From contig CM071930.1 in assembly GCA_016081115.2 (NCBI GenBank), forward strand, positions 22,821,520 to 22,885,519: a stretch of DNA of 64,000 nt. Direction: 5' to 3'. A program made the translations under genes and the position numbers. Below are positions 1 through 10,656 of the stretch, one piece after another. The notes under the pieces are model-generated. The model saw only the letters and a program-made list of their open reading frames with translations. It had not been told where the DNA came from and searched no databases. Within the stretch, counting starts at the first letter, position 1. Each line of letters opens with the position of its first letter. Source of the DNA: Rehmannia glutinosa (Eukaryota > Streptophyta > Magnoliopsida > Lamiales > Orobanchaceae).

Positions 1-3000
1 CTAGCAACCATTAAAGTCATATCCTTTGAACCTTCCCTCTCAACTGTTTTTCCCTTATCTTTTGACTGATCTTCAGCTGTTTTCTTCTGCTCCTCAACAG
101 TTGCGTCTTTTTTCTCAACTGCCGCCCCTTTCAACGTCTTTAGGTATTCCTCTTCCCCCTTTTTGGCATCATCAAAGGAGAGAGGAACCCCTGGAAACAT
201 GCCAGCAAGCATGAAATCTAGGCGGCCGAGAGTAATGAGTTTTGCTTGGATTCTCAACTGCGGAGTATCTTTGTTCGAAATTCGAGCGGGTGACTTTTGA
301 TTCACCGCCACAGCCTCATTTCAGCCATAAGAAAGGTGAACTTTTCATTCATATTCTCCTCTACGCGCAGTTCTTTTCGATGAAATTCTCGTGAGCAGCT
401 CCATTTCGGTGTTGTGAGAGGCATGCATTCTGTCAATGTTTTCTTGCATCCGCTTCTTCATATCAGCATTATCGGCGCTCCATTAACATTTTGTTGTACA
501 ATGCCTTGAAATATCTGACCTGTTCTAGCCGTATTGTACGTTGTTGTTGGTACCATTCTCTGATTTTGACCACTATTCCACGCAGATCGACCGTAAGATT
601 TGCATCTCTGTTATCCAGCTGCATATCCATGGTGGCCTGGTGCCTTTCCATCTTCTCAATCTCTGCAAAGATTTTCTTGAAAACCTCTCGAACCTCAGCT
701 GTCACTTCTGTCTCAGTTGGCGGCCAAGCAGCATCAAAGTCAAAGTCTGCTGGGACGATGGTATTTGTGGGAATAACTGGATCAGGTCTGACATTGAAGC
801 GTCTCTGCTCTCGAGTTGTTTCTTCATCAAGTTCAGGCAGCTCAATTGAGAAAGGGAAAGTCTCTTCAAACGCATCATCATAGACATATGGTATAGTTTC
901 CACTGTTACTCGTGCCTGTGATGTGCCCTGTTGAGTTGATTCTGCTGCAGCTTCGGGAGCCTGCGCTGTTGACTGTGTTTCAGCTGGGGCCTCTGGTGGT
1001 ATTGACCCAGCTAGCTGAGCCTCAGCTGTCTTAACAGCTTCTTCGGTCTCAGCTGGTTTATCCTTTTGAGTTGACTGTTCCTTGGCCTTATCAGTAGCGT
1101 CATCGGAAGATGGTGAGACTTAAAGGGGTGGCTCATCATCAAAATTAAACGTTTGTCGAGCAGCCTTGAAGTCTGGCATGCTCGTACTGGGTTGAACATC
1201 CTCAGCTGAGTCTTTTAGATTTGCAGGAGGGGAAGACTCAGCTTCATCTTCACCTTCAGATCCCAGAAACGTTATGTCAGGGTTGTCTTAGGAATCATGA
1301 AGGGCACTTATCTTCTTCTCAAAATCATCAATGTGGACAGGAGGGATGTTCTGTGTTTCTGCCTCTTTACCTCAGGAAGTCTCAACCTCCCATAGGCCTT
1401 CTTTACCTCCTACAGTCTCAACTGCAGCAAGGCCTTGGACATTCCCTTCGACAGACTCAGTTGTCTTAGGGTCTTCTACAGTGGCATCCACAGGAGTCTC
1501 AACTCCGTAGATTGCACTTTCATTGCCTAGAGTGTTAACTCCCAGGGCAGATCCATCATGTGCCTCGACTGCATCAGCAGCATCCTCAGCCTGGAAAGCT
1601 ATTGGCACTTCAGCTGAGACAGACTCAACTGTCCGAGCTTCGTCAGTGACAACCTGCTGTGTTTCTTTTTCTTGTTCCTTCTCCACTTCGCCTCCGAGAT
1701 TCATGGTGGAGTCATCTGCAGCATCCTCTGACCTAGCTGTAGTGGAGGGAGTTTTTCCCTCAGCTGGCACACCAGCTGAGTGACTTGTGATGGGGTCACT
1801 CATCTCCAGACTCCTGGCTGTGTCCTTTGAGTGTTCAGCTGTGGGGGTAGGTGGTAAGACACCTTCAATAGGGGTTGGCTCGACTTGGGTCCCCAAGTTC
1901 CCAGTTTCATTGCCAGGTCCCCTAGATCCATTCTCTGAGTGAGCTGGGGAAGTGGTTGTAGCAATGACAGTGGCAATCTGATGTACCACTCCCAATGGAT
2001 CAATCTCCAGCTGAGTTTTGGAAGACTCTCCAGGTCCTTCCGTCAGTTGTTGCTCATGCATCATCCTGGATTCCCGCATGGCTTGCTGCATTTCCAACTC
2101 CTCAGTAGCAGCAGCGGGGTCCAAGTCCTCATCACTTCCTGAGAAGGCATCGAAGTGAGGATGAGTATGATCAGTGGTTCCAATGAAAGGACAAATATTG
2201 GCCTTCTCACGGGCTTCATCTTCCTCTGCCAATCTCTCCTTCTCCTTTTCTTTGAAGATCTGCAAGATATCTAGGCAATTCTCTTCATCCAGTGCCTGGA
2301 CCACTGTGGTCAACCCGAGGAAATTCAGCAATTCTTCTTCTTCTTCTATGAATTCAGGTCTCTCGAATTGTTCCCTCGAGCGACTCAGCTTCCATTTCCT
2401 CCATTCGCGCAGACGAGTTTGGATGTCTGGGTATGGTGGAGACAGCATAATCACATCATCGTCATCATCTTCTTGTTGCCCTTCTTTCTCAGGAATGGAG
2501 GGTAGTAGAGTTTGTTGCTCTTCACCCTCAGCAGCGTCTGTCGCTGGTGGAGATGCAGTCCTATCGACAGAAGATTCAGCTCTCTCAGCTGTTTCTTGTT
2601 CCTCAGTTGTTCTGTCCACAGTTGGGTCTTCGACTTGCCTCTGCTGATCGGCCTCAGCAGACTTGGCTGTTTCATTAATAACTTCTGGAGACTACACCTC
2701 TTCAGCAGTCTCGGAGATCTTTTCCAGCTGAGTGGCAGACTCAGCTGTCTTCTCAAGCTCTGAACGCTTGATAATTCTTCTTCTTCTTTTAGTTTGCACC
2801 AGAGGAATGTCTGATTTGACTTCCTCCGATTCCTCGATGGTAAAGGCCTTTGGAATTGCCTTAGAGGCAGCTGCCTTTCTCGCCTTGGCAGTCCTCTTCT
2901 TCTTTATGCCTGGAGAAGGTATTAAAGATTCCTTCTCCACCGCGGCTGCAGGGGCAGGAGACACGGCTGCAGGGGTAGGTAACTCGCTGCGGGCGGTGTA

Positions 3001-3621
3001 GTTTTTCTTTCTTTGTTTGGGGCGGTGGCTTCTTCGCACTGCGTGGGCAGCTTTCTTCTTGGGAGGGGAGGCAACAGCTATTTCCTCGGGGTCAGCTGAT
3101 TCCCCCTCACTGGTGTCCGCCCGCTTAGCGTAAGCTCTCTTCTGGGCTCCAGACAAGTTAGCCTGAAACATCTTCTTATTGACATGGAATGACTTTCCAT
3201 ATCGGAGTGGAACACTCTTCACCTCCATCAACCGGCCAACTGCAAGGCCATAGTCCAAGGATCCTCCGAATGACCCATCGCCCTTGAAGGACTTGTTTCA
3301 ACATTCTCGCGAGTCATTGTATACAAACTCAGCCCAGTTGATCTTCTTCTCCTCCATGATCGCAGCCATGACGATCAGCTTCGTTTTGGATAGCTGATTG
3401 AAGCTTCCAAACTTAATATCCACACACTTCGTGACGATATCCATCAGTTTGTGATAATCGTCCTTCAGCAGCTTCTTATCAGCTGTGTAAACCACCTTCG
3501 CAAAGACATTCGTGTCCGGACACTTCCTTCCATACAGCTGTCTGACCAAGTATACATCAGCCTCAAATATCTCGGCACTCCCGACCAACGGCGAAACAAG
3601 GCTCGCTAAATCTTCAAAGAG
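1..3621 (-). pseudogene. Extra 3' ORF of element B, C-terminal part (env-like / putative plant transposon protein)
   Basis: Continuation of the ORF that starts at 16045, after the insertion of A. Reading leftward, it shows the rest of the globular domain (3621-3298, with the KINWAEF motif), a frame change near 3298, a conserved segment ending in a Lys/Arg/Ala/Pro-rich basic tract (3258-2692), then a 415-codon open stretch (2619-1372) with a short Asp run, the conserved PDIQ...FIEEEEELLNFLGL module and long acidic low-complexity sequence, and further open stretches (1199-1011, 903-469) ending in a coiled-coil-like region. In-frame stops occur near 2692 and 1372. Function is unknown; no signal peptide or membrane segment is visible. 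The end of the ORF lies off the window. This copy keeps many CAGCTG words and is the least damaged of the minus-strand copies. Confidence 0.8.
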
Positions 3622-4522
3622 TGTAGGTCCCAAGAGGTGAGTAAGGTTTAGAAGGGGTTGAATAAACCTTACCAACTTTTCGATTTTAGTCCTTTTAAAA
3701 TATTTCGAGTTAAATACACATGACTATGTCCTTGATGGATAGTTAAGTTAGTTAACCAAATAGAGTTAGCCACTCAACGGACTTCGATTGAGCTATTGAT
3801 AGAATAACTCAAAGTTTAGTCTAAACCTTAACTTGGTTGTGATGAGATTTTCAAATAAGACTTAACACCCTTGAATTTGAGTTAAGTTTGTTTTAACACT
3901 TGGTTTTAGCACTTTGTTAATTATCGGTTGGAATGCAAATTATCAAATAGATATAAAGTAATATGAAGAAATAAAATGCTTTGAAATGTAAATGACACAA
4001 TAAAGTTTATAGAGGTTCGAAGATAGGGTAATTTTTCTACTCCTCTCTTCTCCAACTCCTGGAGGAATCCACTAAGTATTGATCGAGTACAAAATGGTTA
4101 TCGGTCCAGGATACAAGTCTTGATCACACAAATGTGACTTGATCCTTTGGGACTCGATGCGAGATGCCTTAGTCACACACCAAGCTTCTCGTGCGACTCG
4201 GCTTCTTCACAGGGCAGGCTTTGCACTACAAACTCACTTGCTCAAGCTTCTTGGATTTGATCATGAAGCCCTCCAATAACTTGAGACTGGTTCGACCTTG
4301 AACCTTTCTATAGTCCTCCTTGGAATGTAGACCCCCTTTGATTCTTCAAAAGTTTCCTCTTCAACAGTTTGAAGTTGTCTTTCCTTCACAGCTTGGTGTT
4401 GGATCGATTTCCTTCAAAGTTTAGGCTTGAGGATTTGCGTGAGTAACTTTGAGGGTATTTTAGCAGGTTACAGCTTGAATGTTCGTGGTTCAGGTAACCT
4501 TTTCTCAAAGTGATTCCTCAGC

Positions 4523-4531
4523 CTTTTATAG
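4523..4531 (-). promoter_or_regulatory. TATA box of family I LTR
   Basis: TATAAAAGG on the minus strand in the context CACTATAAAAGGC. The same context recurs in the other LTRs: A 5' (15144-15152), C 3' (17473-17481), D 3' (62340-62348, plus strand); in the C 5' LTR (29897-29905) the preceding base differs. Conservation across copies supports its role as the RNA polymerase II core promoter of the element. Confidence 0.75.
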
Positions 4532-4772
4532 TGAACTTTCAAAAATCTGCCCGTTGAAGAGATAGGCTGATTTTAAAAGTCACTTGTGTTCGTTGGCTTG
4601 TCTTGTTGCAGTCCTTGATATTGACATTTCCTCGTATTAAATGCATATTCAGTTTTTCAGAGTCTGACACAAGGTACAGTGCTTCCCATTGGTTTATTCC
4701 TTTTGCACGCTTCTGGGACTGAGCACTTTAAGACATGGCAGCATGGAAGTATTACTTGTTTAGGTAATATTC

Positions 4773-5023
4773 TTGACTTCTGTGCAACGGATTCTTTTCA
4801 GTTGTCTTGACTTGACTACCTTTTCCCCAGGTGACTTGAGTCTGCTCCAATGATTGAGAGACTCATCTGTCACTTCAACTTGACTTGGCTTCTTGAGTTA
4901 ACTTGACTGACACTTCACACAGCTGTATCCAGCTGATACTCCATCAGTCGAGTTCTTGACTTCTCCTCCTTGTCATACTCAGTTGCTTTACAGCGATGTC
5001 TTCATCTCTGCCTTCAGTTGACT
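4773..5023 (-). promoter_or_regulatory. Cluster of TTGACT (W-box type) motifs in LTR U3
   Basis: Seven TTGACT words on the plus strand (starting 4773, 4807, 4812, 4880, 4903, 4956 and 5018) lie upstream of the LTR TATA box. TTGACC/T is the core bound by plant WRKY factors. The motif match is seen; binding and stress response are inferred. Confidence 0.5.
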
Positions 5024-5169
5024 TCTTGTATATCCAGGCATAGCTGACTTAACTCAGCTCGTACAGCCCTATCTATTACAATGCAAATTACAAAGAAAAT
5101 GGGGTGCCAACTTTCTAGTCTAAGTATTACATGGCATTCATCAAAATCTAAACAATAAATTTCCCAACA

Positions 5170-5183
5170 ATTTCCTCCTTTTT
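5170..5183 (-). other. Polypurine tract of element A
   Basis: AAAAAGGAGGAAAT on the minus strand, directly before the 3' LTR. It is the expected primer site for plus-strand DNA synthesis. The same position holds similar purine runs in C (18128-18141) and D (61753-61766). Confidence 0.85.
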
Positions 5184-5460
5184 GATGATGCCAAAACTTA
5201 AAACATACATACACAAAGTAAATAGCAAAGATTCATACAGACAATGTACAAACATAGAATGTATGCGCAGAATCAATCTTTTTATTAATCATAACATTCT
5301 TGTCTTTTACGCAGCTGTTTACAAAGCGTATCAGAGCAAATATGGTATTTTATATCTATGCAAAAATATAGAAGTTCGAGATTCTTATTCAATGTATAGA
5401 AGACTTACATACATATGCATTTACAATAGTAAAATACATGAAGGGGTGGACAGCAACACT
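5184..5460 (-). other. 3' untranslated segment of element A
   Basis: AT-rich sequence between the stop of the extra ORF (5461-5463) and the PPT. Open reading frames on the other strand here are short and match no family. Nothing else is seen. Confidence 0.6.
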
Positions 5461-8400
5461 TCATCGTCTTCGCTGTCTCCTTCTTTCCTCTTCAGCTCTA
5501 TCATCTTCTGGTCTCTTTCTCTTTTTTTCTTCTTCAGCTGCTTTCTTTTTCTCATAGGCTCTTCTGGCAGCTTTGTCTATTCTCTTTCTTTCTTTTCTTT
5601 CTTCCCACAGCTGAGTTTGTCTTTTATTTTCTTCTTCAATCCTCTTGACATAGTCAGCATTCTTTCTTACCACTTCCCTGTTGGCTACTTCGTCATACCC
5701 AGCCCAATAGATCCCTCATTTCTTTCCTGGATCTATATATTCGTTATTTTTGGGTAGAGGTCTAGGTCTAAAACCTCTTCCTCCACTACTTCTTCCTCTT
5801 CCTCTGGGTGTGTATTGTACTGGGGCCTTCTTCTTTCTAGTAGAGTGACCAGTCAGTGCGTGAGAGTGATCTAGCTAAGTCTCTTGCTGTCAGCTTCTTC
5901 GCACAGCTTGAGGCCTTTTTTCCTAATACAAGTCTCAGGCTTGGGCTATGGACATGCCTTCGAAGTATCCTTCGGATTCGAGTGTTTTGAATTCATCGAC
6001 TGATCTAGGCTCGGTTCCGACGTCTGAAATGGCATCAGTGTCTCTTCCTGCTGGAATGCCTCCGTATTGTTTCAATATGTCTATCACACGGGCATCCATT
6101 TTTCCTTCAACCTCCTTCATCCCTGCTTCTACTATATTCCTTTTCTCAGACATGGACACAGCAGAGTGTTGGAGTGGCAGAGTCACTGGGAGTTTGCTTA
6201 TGATGTCAGCTGTGACAAGTCCTTGTTGAGGGGTTCTAACAACCATTAAGGTCATATCCTTCGAACCTTCCCCCTCAATGGATTTTCCCTTTTCTTTCCT
6301 CTGTTCTTCAGCTGTCTTCTTCTTCACAGTTGCGTCCTTCTTCTCAGTTGCGGACTCTTTCAACGTCTTTAGGTATTCCTCTTCCCCTTTTTGGCATCAT
6401 CAAAGGAGAGAGAACCCCTGGGAACATGCCGGCAAGCATGAAATCTAGACGGTGATAGCCGAAGTTCTCGCTGGATTCTCGCTGCGAGTATCTTTCCGAA
6501 ATTCTCGAGCGAGTGGCGTTTGATTAAATTGTCATCACCAACTTCATTTCAGCCATAAGAAGGCTGAATTTTTCATTCATGTTCTCCTCTGCGCGCAGAC
6601 GTTCTTTTCGATGAAATTCTCGCAGCAGTTCCATTTCAGTGGTATGAGAGGCATGCATCCTGTTAATATTTTCTTGCATCCTCTTCTTAATATCAGCATT
6701 ATCGGCGCTCCAGATCAGCATCTTATTATACAATGCTTTGAAGTATCTGACTTGTTCCACATGCATTATTTTCTATTGTTGCCACCATTCCCGGATCCTG
6801 ACTATGATTCCACGCAGATCGGTCGTAAGATTGGCATCTCTGTTATCCAGCCGCATATCCAATGAGGTCTGGTGCCTTTCCATCTTTTCTATCTCTGCAA
6901 AAATCGCCTTGAAGACTTCTCGAACCTCAGCTGTTACCTCCGTCTCAGCTAGCAGCCAAGCAGCATCAAAATCAAAGTTTGCTGGGACGATGGTATCTGT
7001 TGGAATGACTGGATCAGGTTTATGGAACGTCGTTGATCTATAGCTGATTCTTCATCAAGATCAGGCAGCTCTAGTGAGAAGGGGAACATTTGTTCAAACG
7101 CATCATCACGGACATAGGGAATGTGTTCAACGGTGACTTGTGGCCGTGATGTGCCCGGTTGAGTCGATTCGACTGTAGCTTCGAGAGCCTGCGCAGATGA
7201 CTATTTCAGCTGGGGTCTCTGTTGGTATTGACCCAGTTGGCTGAGTCTTAGCTCTCTCAACAGCTTCTTCGGTCTCAGCTGGTTTTTCCATTTGAGTTGA
7301 CTGTTCCTCGGCCGTTTCAGTAGCGTTATCGGAAGATGATGAGACTCGAAAGGGTGGCTCATCATCAAAATTAAAAGTTTGACAAGTAGCCTTGAGATCC
7401 GACTTACTCGTACTTGGACGAACATCCTCACCTGAGTCTTTTGGATTTGCAACGGGGGATGACTCAGCTTCATCTTCACCTTCAGAACCCAGAAACGTTA
7501 TGTCAGGGTTGTCTTGGGAATCATGAAGGGCACTTATCTCCTTCTCAGATGCATCAATGATAACAGGAGGAATGTTCTGTGTGTCTGCCTCTTTACCCCG
7601 GGAAGTCTCAACCTCCCGTAGGCCTTCATTACCTCCTGCAGTCTCAACTACGAAGGCCTTGGACATTCCCTTCGGCCATGACTTCGGTTGTCTTAGGGTC
7701 TTCTACGGTGGCATCCACAGGAGTCTCAACTCCATGGATTGCACTTTCATTGCCCAGAGTGTTAACTCTCAAGGCAGATCCATCCTGTGCCTCGATCGCA
7801 TCGGCGCGTCTTGACTAGAGTAGCGATTGGCACTACAGGTGAGACAGTTTCCAATTGTCCGAGCTTCGTCAAGTGACAACTGTCTTTGTGTTTACGTTTG
7901 TTTTTCCTTCTCCACTTCGCCTCCTAGATTCGTTGTGGAGTCATCTCAAGACGACCTAGCGACCTAGGCTGCGGTGGAGGAGTTTCCCCTCACCGTGGCA
8001 CACCACCGAGTGACTCGAGTTGGGTTCACTCTTCTCCAAACTCCCGGTTGTTTCATGTGAGTGTTCAGCCATTGGGGCAGGTGGTAAGACACCTTCAATA
8101 GGGGTTGGCTCGACTTGGGTCCCCAAGTTCCCAGCTTCATTGCCAAGTCCCCTAGATCTATTCTCTGAGTGAGCTGGGGAAGTGGTTGTAGCAATAACAG
8201 TGGCAATTTGGTGCACCACTCCCAATGGATCAATTTCCAGCTGAGATTTGGAAGACTCTCCTGGTCCTTCCATCAGCTGTTGCTCATGCAGCATCCTGGA
8301 TTCCCACATGGCTTGTTGCGTTTCTAGCTCTTCTATCGCAGCAGCAGGGTCCAGATCTTAATCACTTCCTGAGAGAACATCGAGGTGGGGATGAGTATGC

Positions 8401-10106
8401 TCAGTGGTTCCAGTGAAGGGACAGATGTTGGCCTTCTCACGAGCTTCATCCTCTTCTGCCAACCTTTCCTTCTCCTTCTCTTTGAAGATATTCAAGATAT
8501 CTCTGCAGTTCTCTTCATCCAGTATCTGGACCACTCTGGTCAATCCGAGGAAATTCATCAGTTCTTCCTCTTCTTCAATAAATTCAGGTCTTTGGAATTG
8601 TTCCCTTGAGCGACTCAACTTCCACTTCATCCATTCTCGCAGATGATTTTGGATGTATGGATATGGTGGAGATAGCATGACAAAATCATCGTCATCATCT
8701 TCCTGCAGTACTTCTTTCTCAGGAATGGAGGGTAGCAGAGCTTGTTGCTCTTCACCCTCAGTGGGGTCTGTCGCAGGCGGAGACACAGCCCTGTCGACAG
8801 GAGACTTAGCTGTCTCAACTGTTACTTGCTTCTCAGCTGTTCTGTCCACAGCTGGGTTTTTGACTTGCCTCTGTTGATCGGCTTCAGCAGACTTGGCGGA
8901 TTCATCAATGATCTCTCGAGACTCTACTTCTCCAGCTGTTTCAGCGATCTATTCTAGCCGAGTGGCAAACTCAGTTGTTTTCTCAAGCTCTGAACGCTTG
9001 AAGATTCTTCTTCTTCTTTTGGTTTTCATCAGAGGAACGTCTGGTTCTACTTCCTCTGGTTCCTCAATAGTAAAGGCCTGTGGGGTTGCCTTAGAGGCAG
9101 CTGCCTTTCTCGTCTTGGCAGTCCTCTTTTTCTTGACAACTGGAGAAGGTATTTGAGGTTCCTTCTCAGCTGCGGCTGCAGGGGCAGGAGACATGGCTGC
9201 AAAGCGGTGACTCGGCTAGGGCGGTGCAATTGTTTTCTTTGCCGCGGGGCGATCTTCTTTTTGCGGTGCGAGCGACTTTCTTCTTGGGAGGAGACAACAA
9301 TCTGTTTCCTCAAGGTCGATTGATTCCCCTCACCGTATATCCGCTCTCTTGGCATAAGCTCTCTTCGAGCACCCGAGATATTTGATCGGAACATCTTCTT
9401 GTTGACATGGAACGCCTTTCCATGTCGGAGAGGAACACCCTTCACCTCTATCAGCCGGCCAATAACAAGACCATACCCCAAGGACCCTCCGAATGATCCA
9501 TCGTTTTTGAAGGACTTATTTCCAACATTCTCGCGATGCTATAGACGAATTCGGCCCAGTTTACTTTCTTCTCCTCCATGATCACAGCCATCACGATCAG
9601 CTTGGTTTTGGACAGCTGATTAAAGCTTCCAAATTTTATGTCTACACATTTGGCAACAATGTCCAAGAGCTTATGATAATCTTTTTTTCAAGAACTTTTG
9701 CTTATCACCGTGTAGACAACCTTCGCCACAGATCGGGTTTGGCCACTTCCTTCCATGCAGCAGCCAAGTTTACATCAGCCTCCAATATCTCTGGCACTCC
9801 TTCCGACGGCAGCAAACAAAGCTCCGCTAGATCCTCAGCAGTGATCGTAAACTCCTTTTCGTGAATAGATGACTTGATGCCCTCGTCGTGAACCTCAACG
9901 TTCACATAGAACTGGGCGACCTCTTCCACATACGTCATCTGAAACTCCATCGTGAGAAAGGGTTTCAGTCCAGATTTCTCCACTTTCTCAGCTATCTTCT
10001 TCACAAGGGTTTCATCGGACCCCTGTTTAATCATCCTTTCAAAATCCATGATAGAACCAGTGTGGATTTGCTTTCCCAACTTAGCGAAATCATAGGTGGT
10101 TGCCAT
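5461..10106 (-). pseudogene. Extra 3' ORF of element A (env-like / putative plant transposon protein)
   Basis: Begins with ATG at 10106 (MATTYDFAKLGKQIHTG), the same start as in B, C and D. About 1.5 kb codons long. In order: N-terminal globular domain of about 200 residues resembling plant proteins annotated as putative plant transposon protein (10106-9451), a basic Lys/Arg/Pro/Ala-rich tract (9300-8949), a Glu/Asp-rich linker with a conserved PDIQ...FIEEEEELMNFLGL module (8849-8358), acidic low-complexity sequence (8309-7127), a helical region with coiled-coil character (7040-6524), a WDF motif region near 5940, an Arg/Gly-rich stretch near 5800 and a strongly charged Lys/Glu/Arg C-terminal helix ending at 5461. 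No signal peptide or membrane helix is visible. The frame is broken in several patches (about 6420-6540, 7790-8010, 9190-9370) that contain the odd CAG/CTG replacements, so the breaks may be consensus errors. Function unknown. Confidence 0.82.
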
Positions 10107-10656
10107 CTTTGAGTTTCACCGAATGAGACCTTAGAAATTTTCTTTGGAGATTGATAGGGTTTTGTGAGAAAAATATTGTCTTTGCTTTTGGAGAGATGAA
10201 CAGTTTGAGTAATGTGAGAGAAAAAATGGATGAAATGGTATATGGGTTATGAAAGGACGTGCATACGGTTTTTGAAATTTGATCAAGATCAACGGCTCAG
10301 TTGCTTATAGCATCACGATTAGCATTTAATTGCTCACATTTAATGCGGCAAAGATTTATATCCAATCATATGCTTTGTCGTGCAGCTTTTGACTGTACCT
10401 ATCATTATTATGCTGACATCATCCTTAAAACATTCCCGCTTATTAAAAACGACTGCGTTTTTGTCACTTAGCTCATAAATGACTCAGCTTACTTCTTCGC
10501 TGATTCAATTCTTCTTCTCTCTTTTCACATAGGTACTCACCACCGCTAACTCGATGCGACTAATTTTCCGATACATCGATTCACTTAGCTGATTCACGAG
10601 CTCAGCTCTATTTTCATCTTTTTTGTTTCATCTCTTCTACTTGAGTCTTTTGGGTG
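10107..10656 (-). other. Spacer between pol and extra ORF of element A
   Basis: About 550 bp without a reading frame. On the minus strand it carries a pol-proximal part, a conserved segment around the CCAAT/TATA-like box at 10354-10368, a second TATA-like run about 130 bp before the ATG and a T/C-rich leader before the ATG at 10106. It looks like a promoter and 5' leader for the extra ORF. Confidence 0.6.
10354..10368 (-). promoter_or_regulatory. Conserved CCAAT/TATA-like box upstream of extra ORF (element A)
   Basis: TGATTGGATATAAAT on the minus strand, about 250 bp before the ATG. It combines an inverted CCAAT (ATTGG) with TATAAA. The identical 15-mer occurs at the same place in B, C and D, although the D spacer is otherwise diverged. 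Confidence 0.55.

Larger units (their letters stand above)
3622..5169 (-). repeat. 3' LTR of element A
   Basis: On the minus strand it begins TGTTGGGAAAT (5169) and ends GGGACCTACA (3622), the same termini as the LTR at 14229-15775. The TATA box TATAAAAGG lies at 4523-4531 (complement). The PPT abuts the 5169 edge, which identifies this as the 3' LTR. The outer segment upstream of the TATA box carries seven TTGACT motifs between 4773 and 5023. Confidence 0.93.

Noticed and set aside
2174..2647. Ser-rich plus-strand protein of 157 codons, and similar ones at 1523, 8404 and 21334
   Set aside because: Antisense shadows of the acidic linkers of the extra ORF; they have no independent support.
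5182..5757. 191-codon plus-strand reading frame rich in Ser and Phe
   Set aside because: It is the antisense of the 3' untranslated part and the charged C-terminal end of the extra ORF; Ser/Phe runs mirror Glu/Lys/Arg codons.
5461..10106. Captured host gene or infectious-virus envelope
   Set aside because: Same position and start in all four family I copies, resemblance to plant transposon proteins, and no membrane features.
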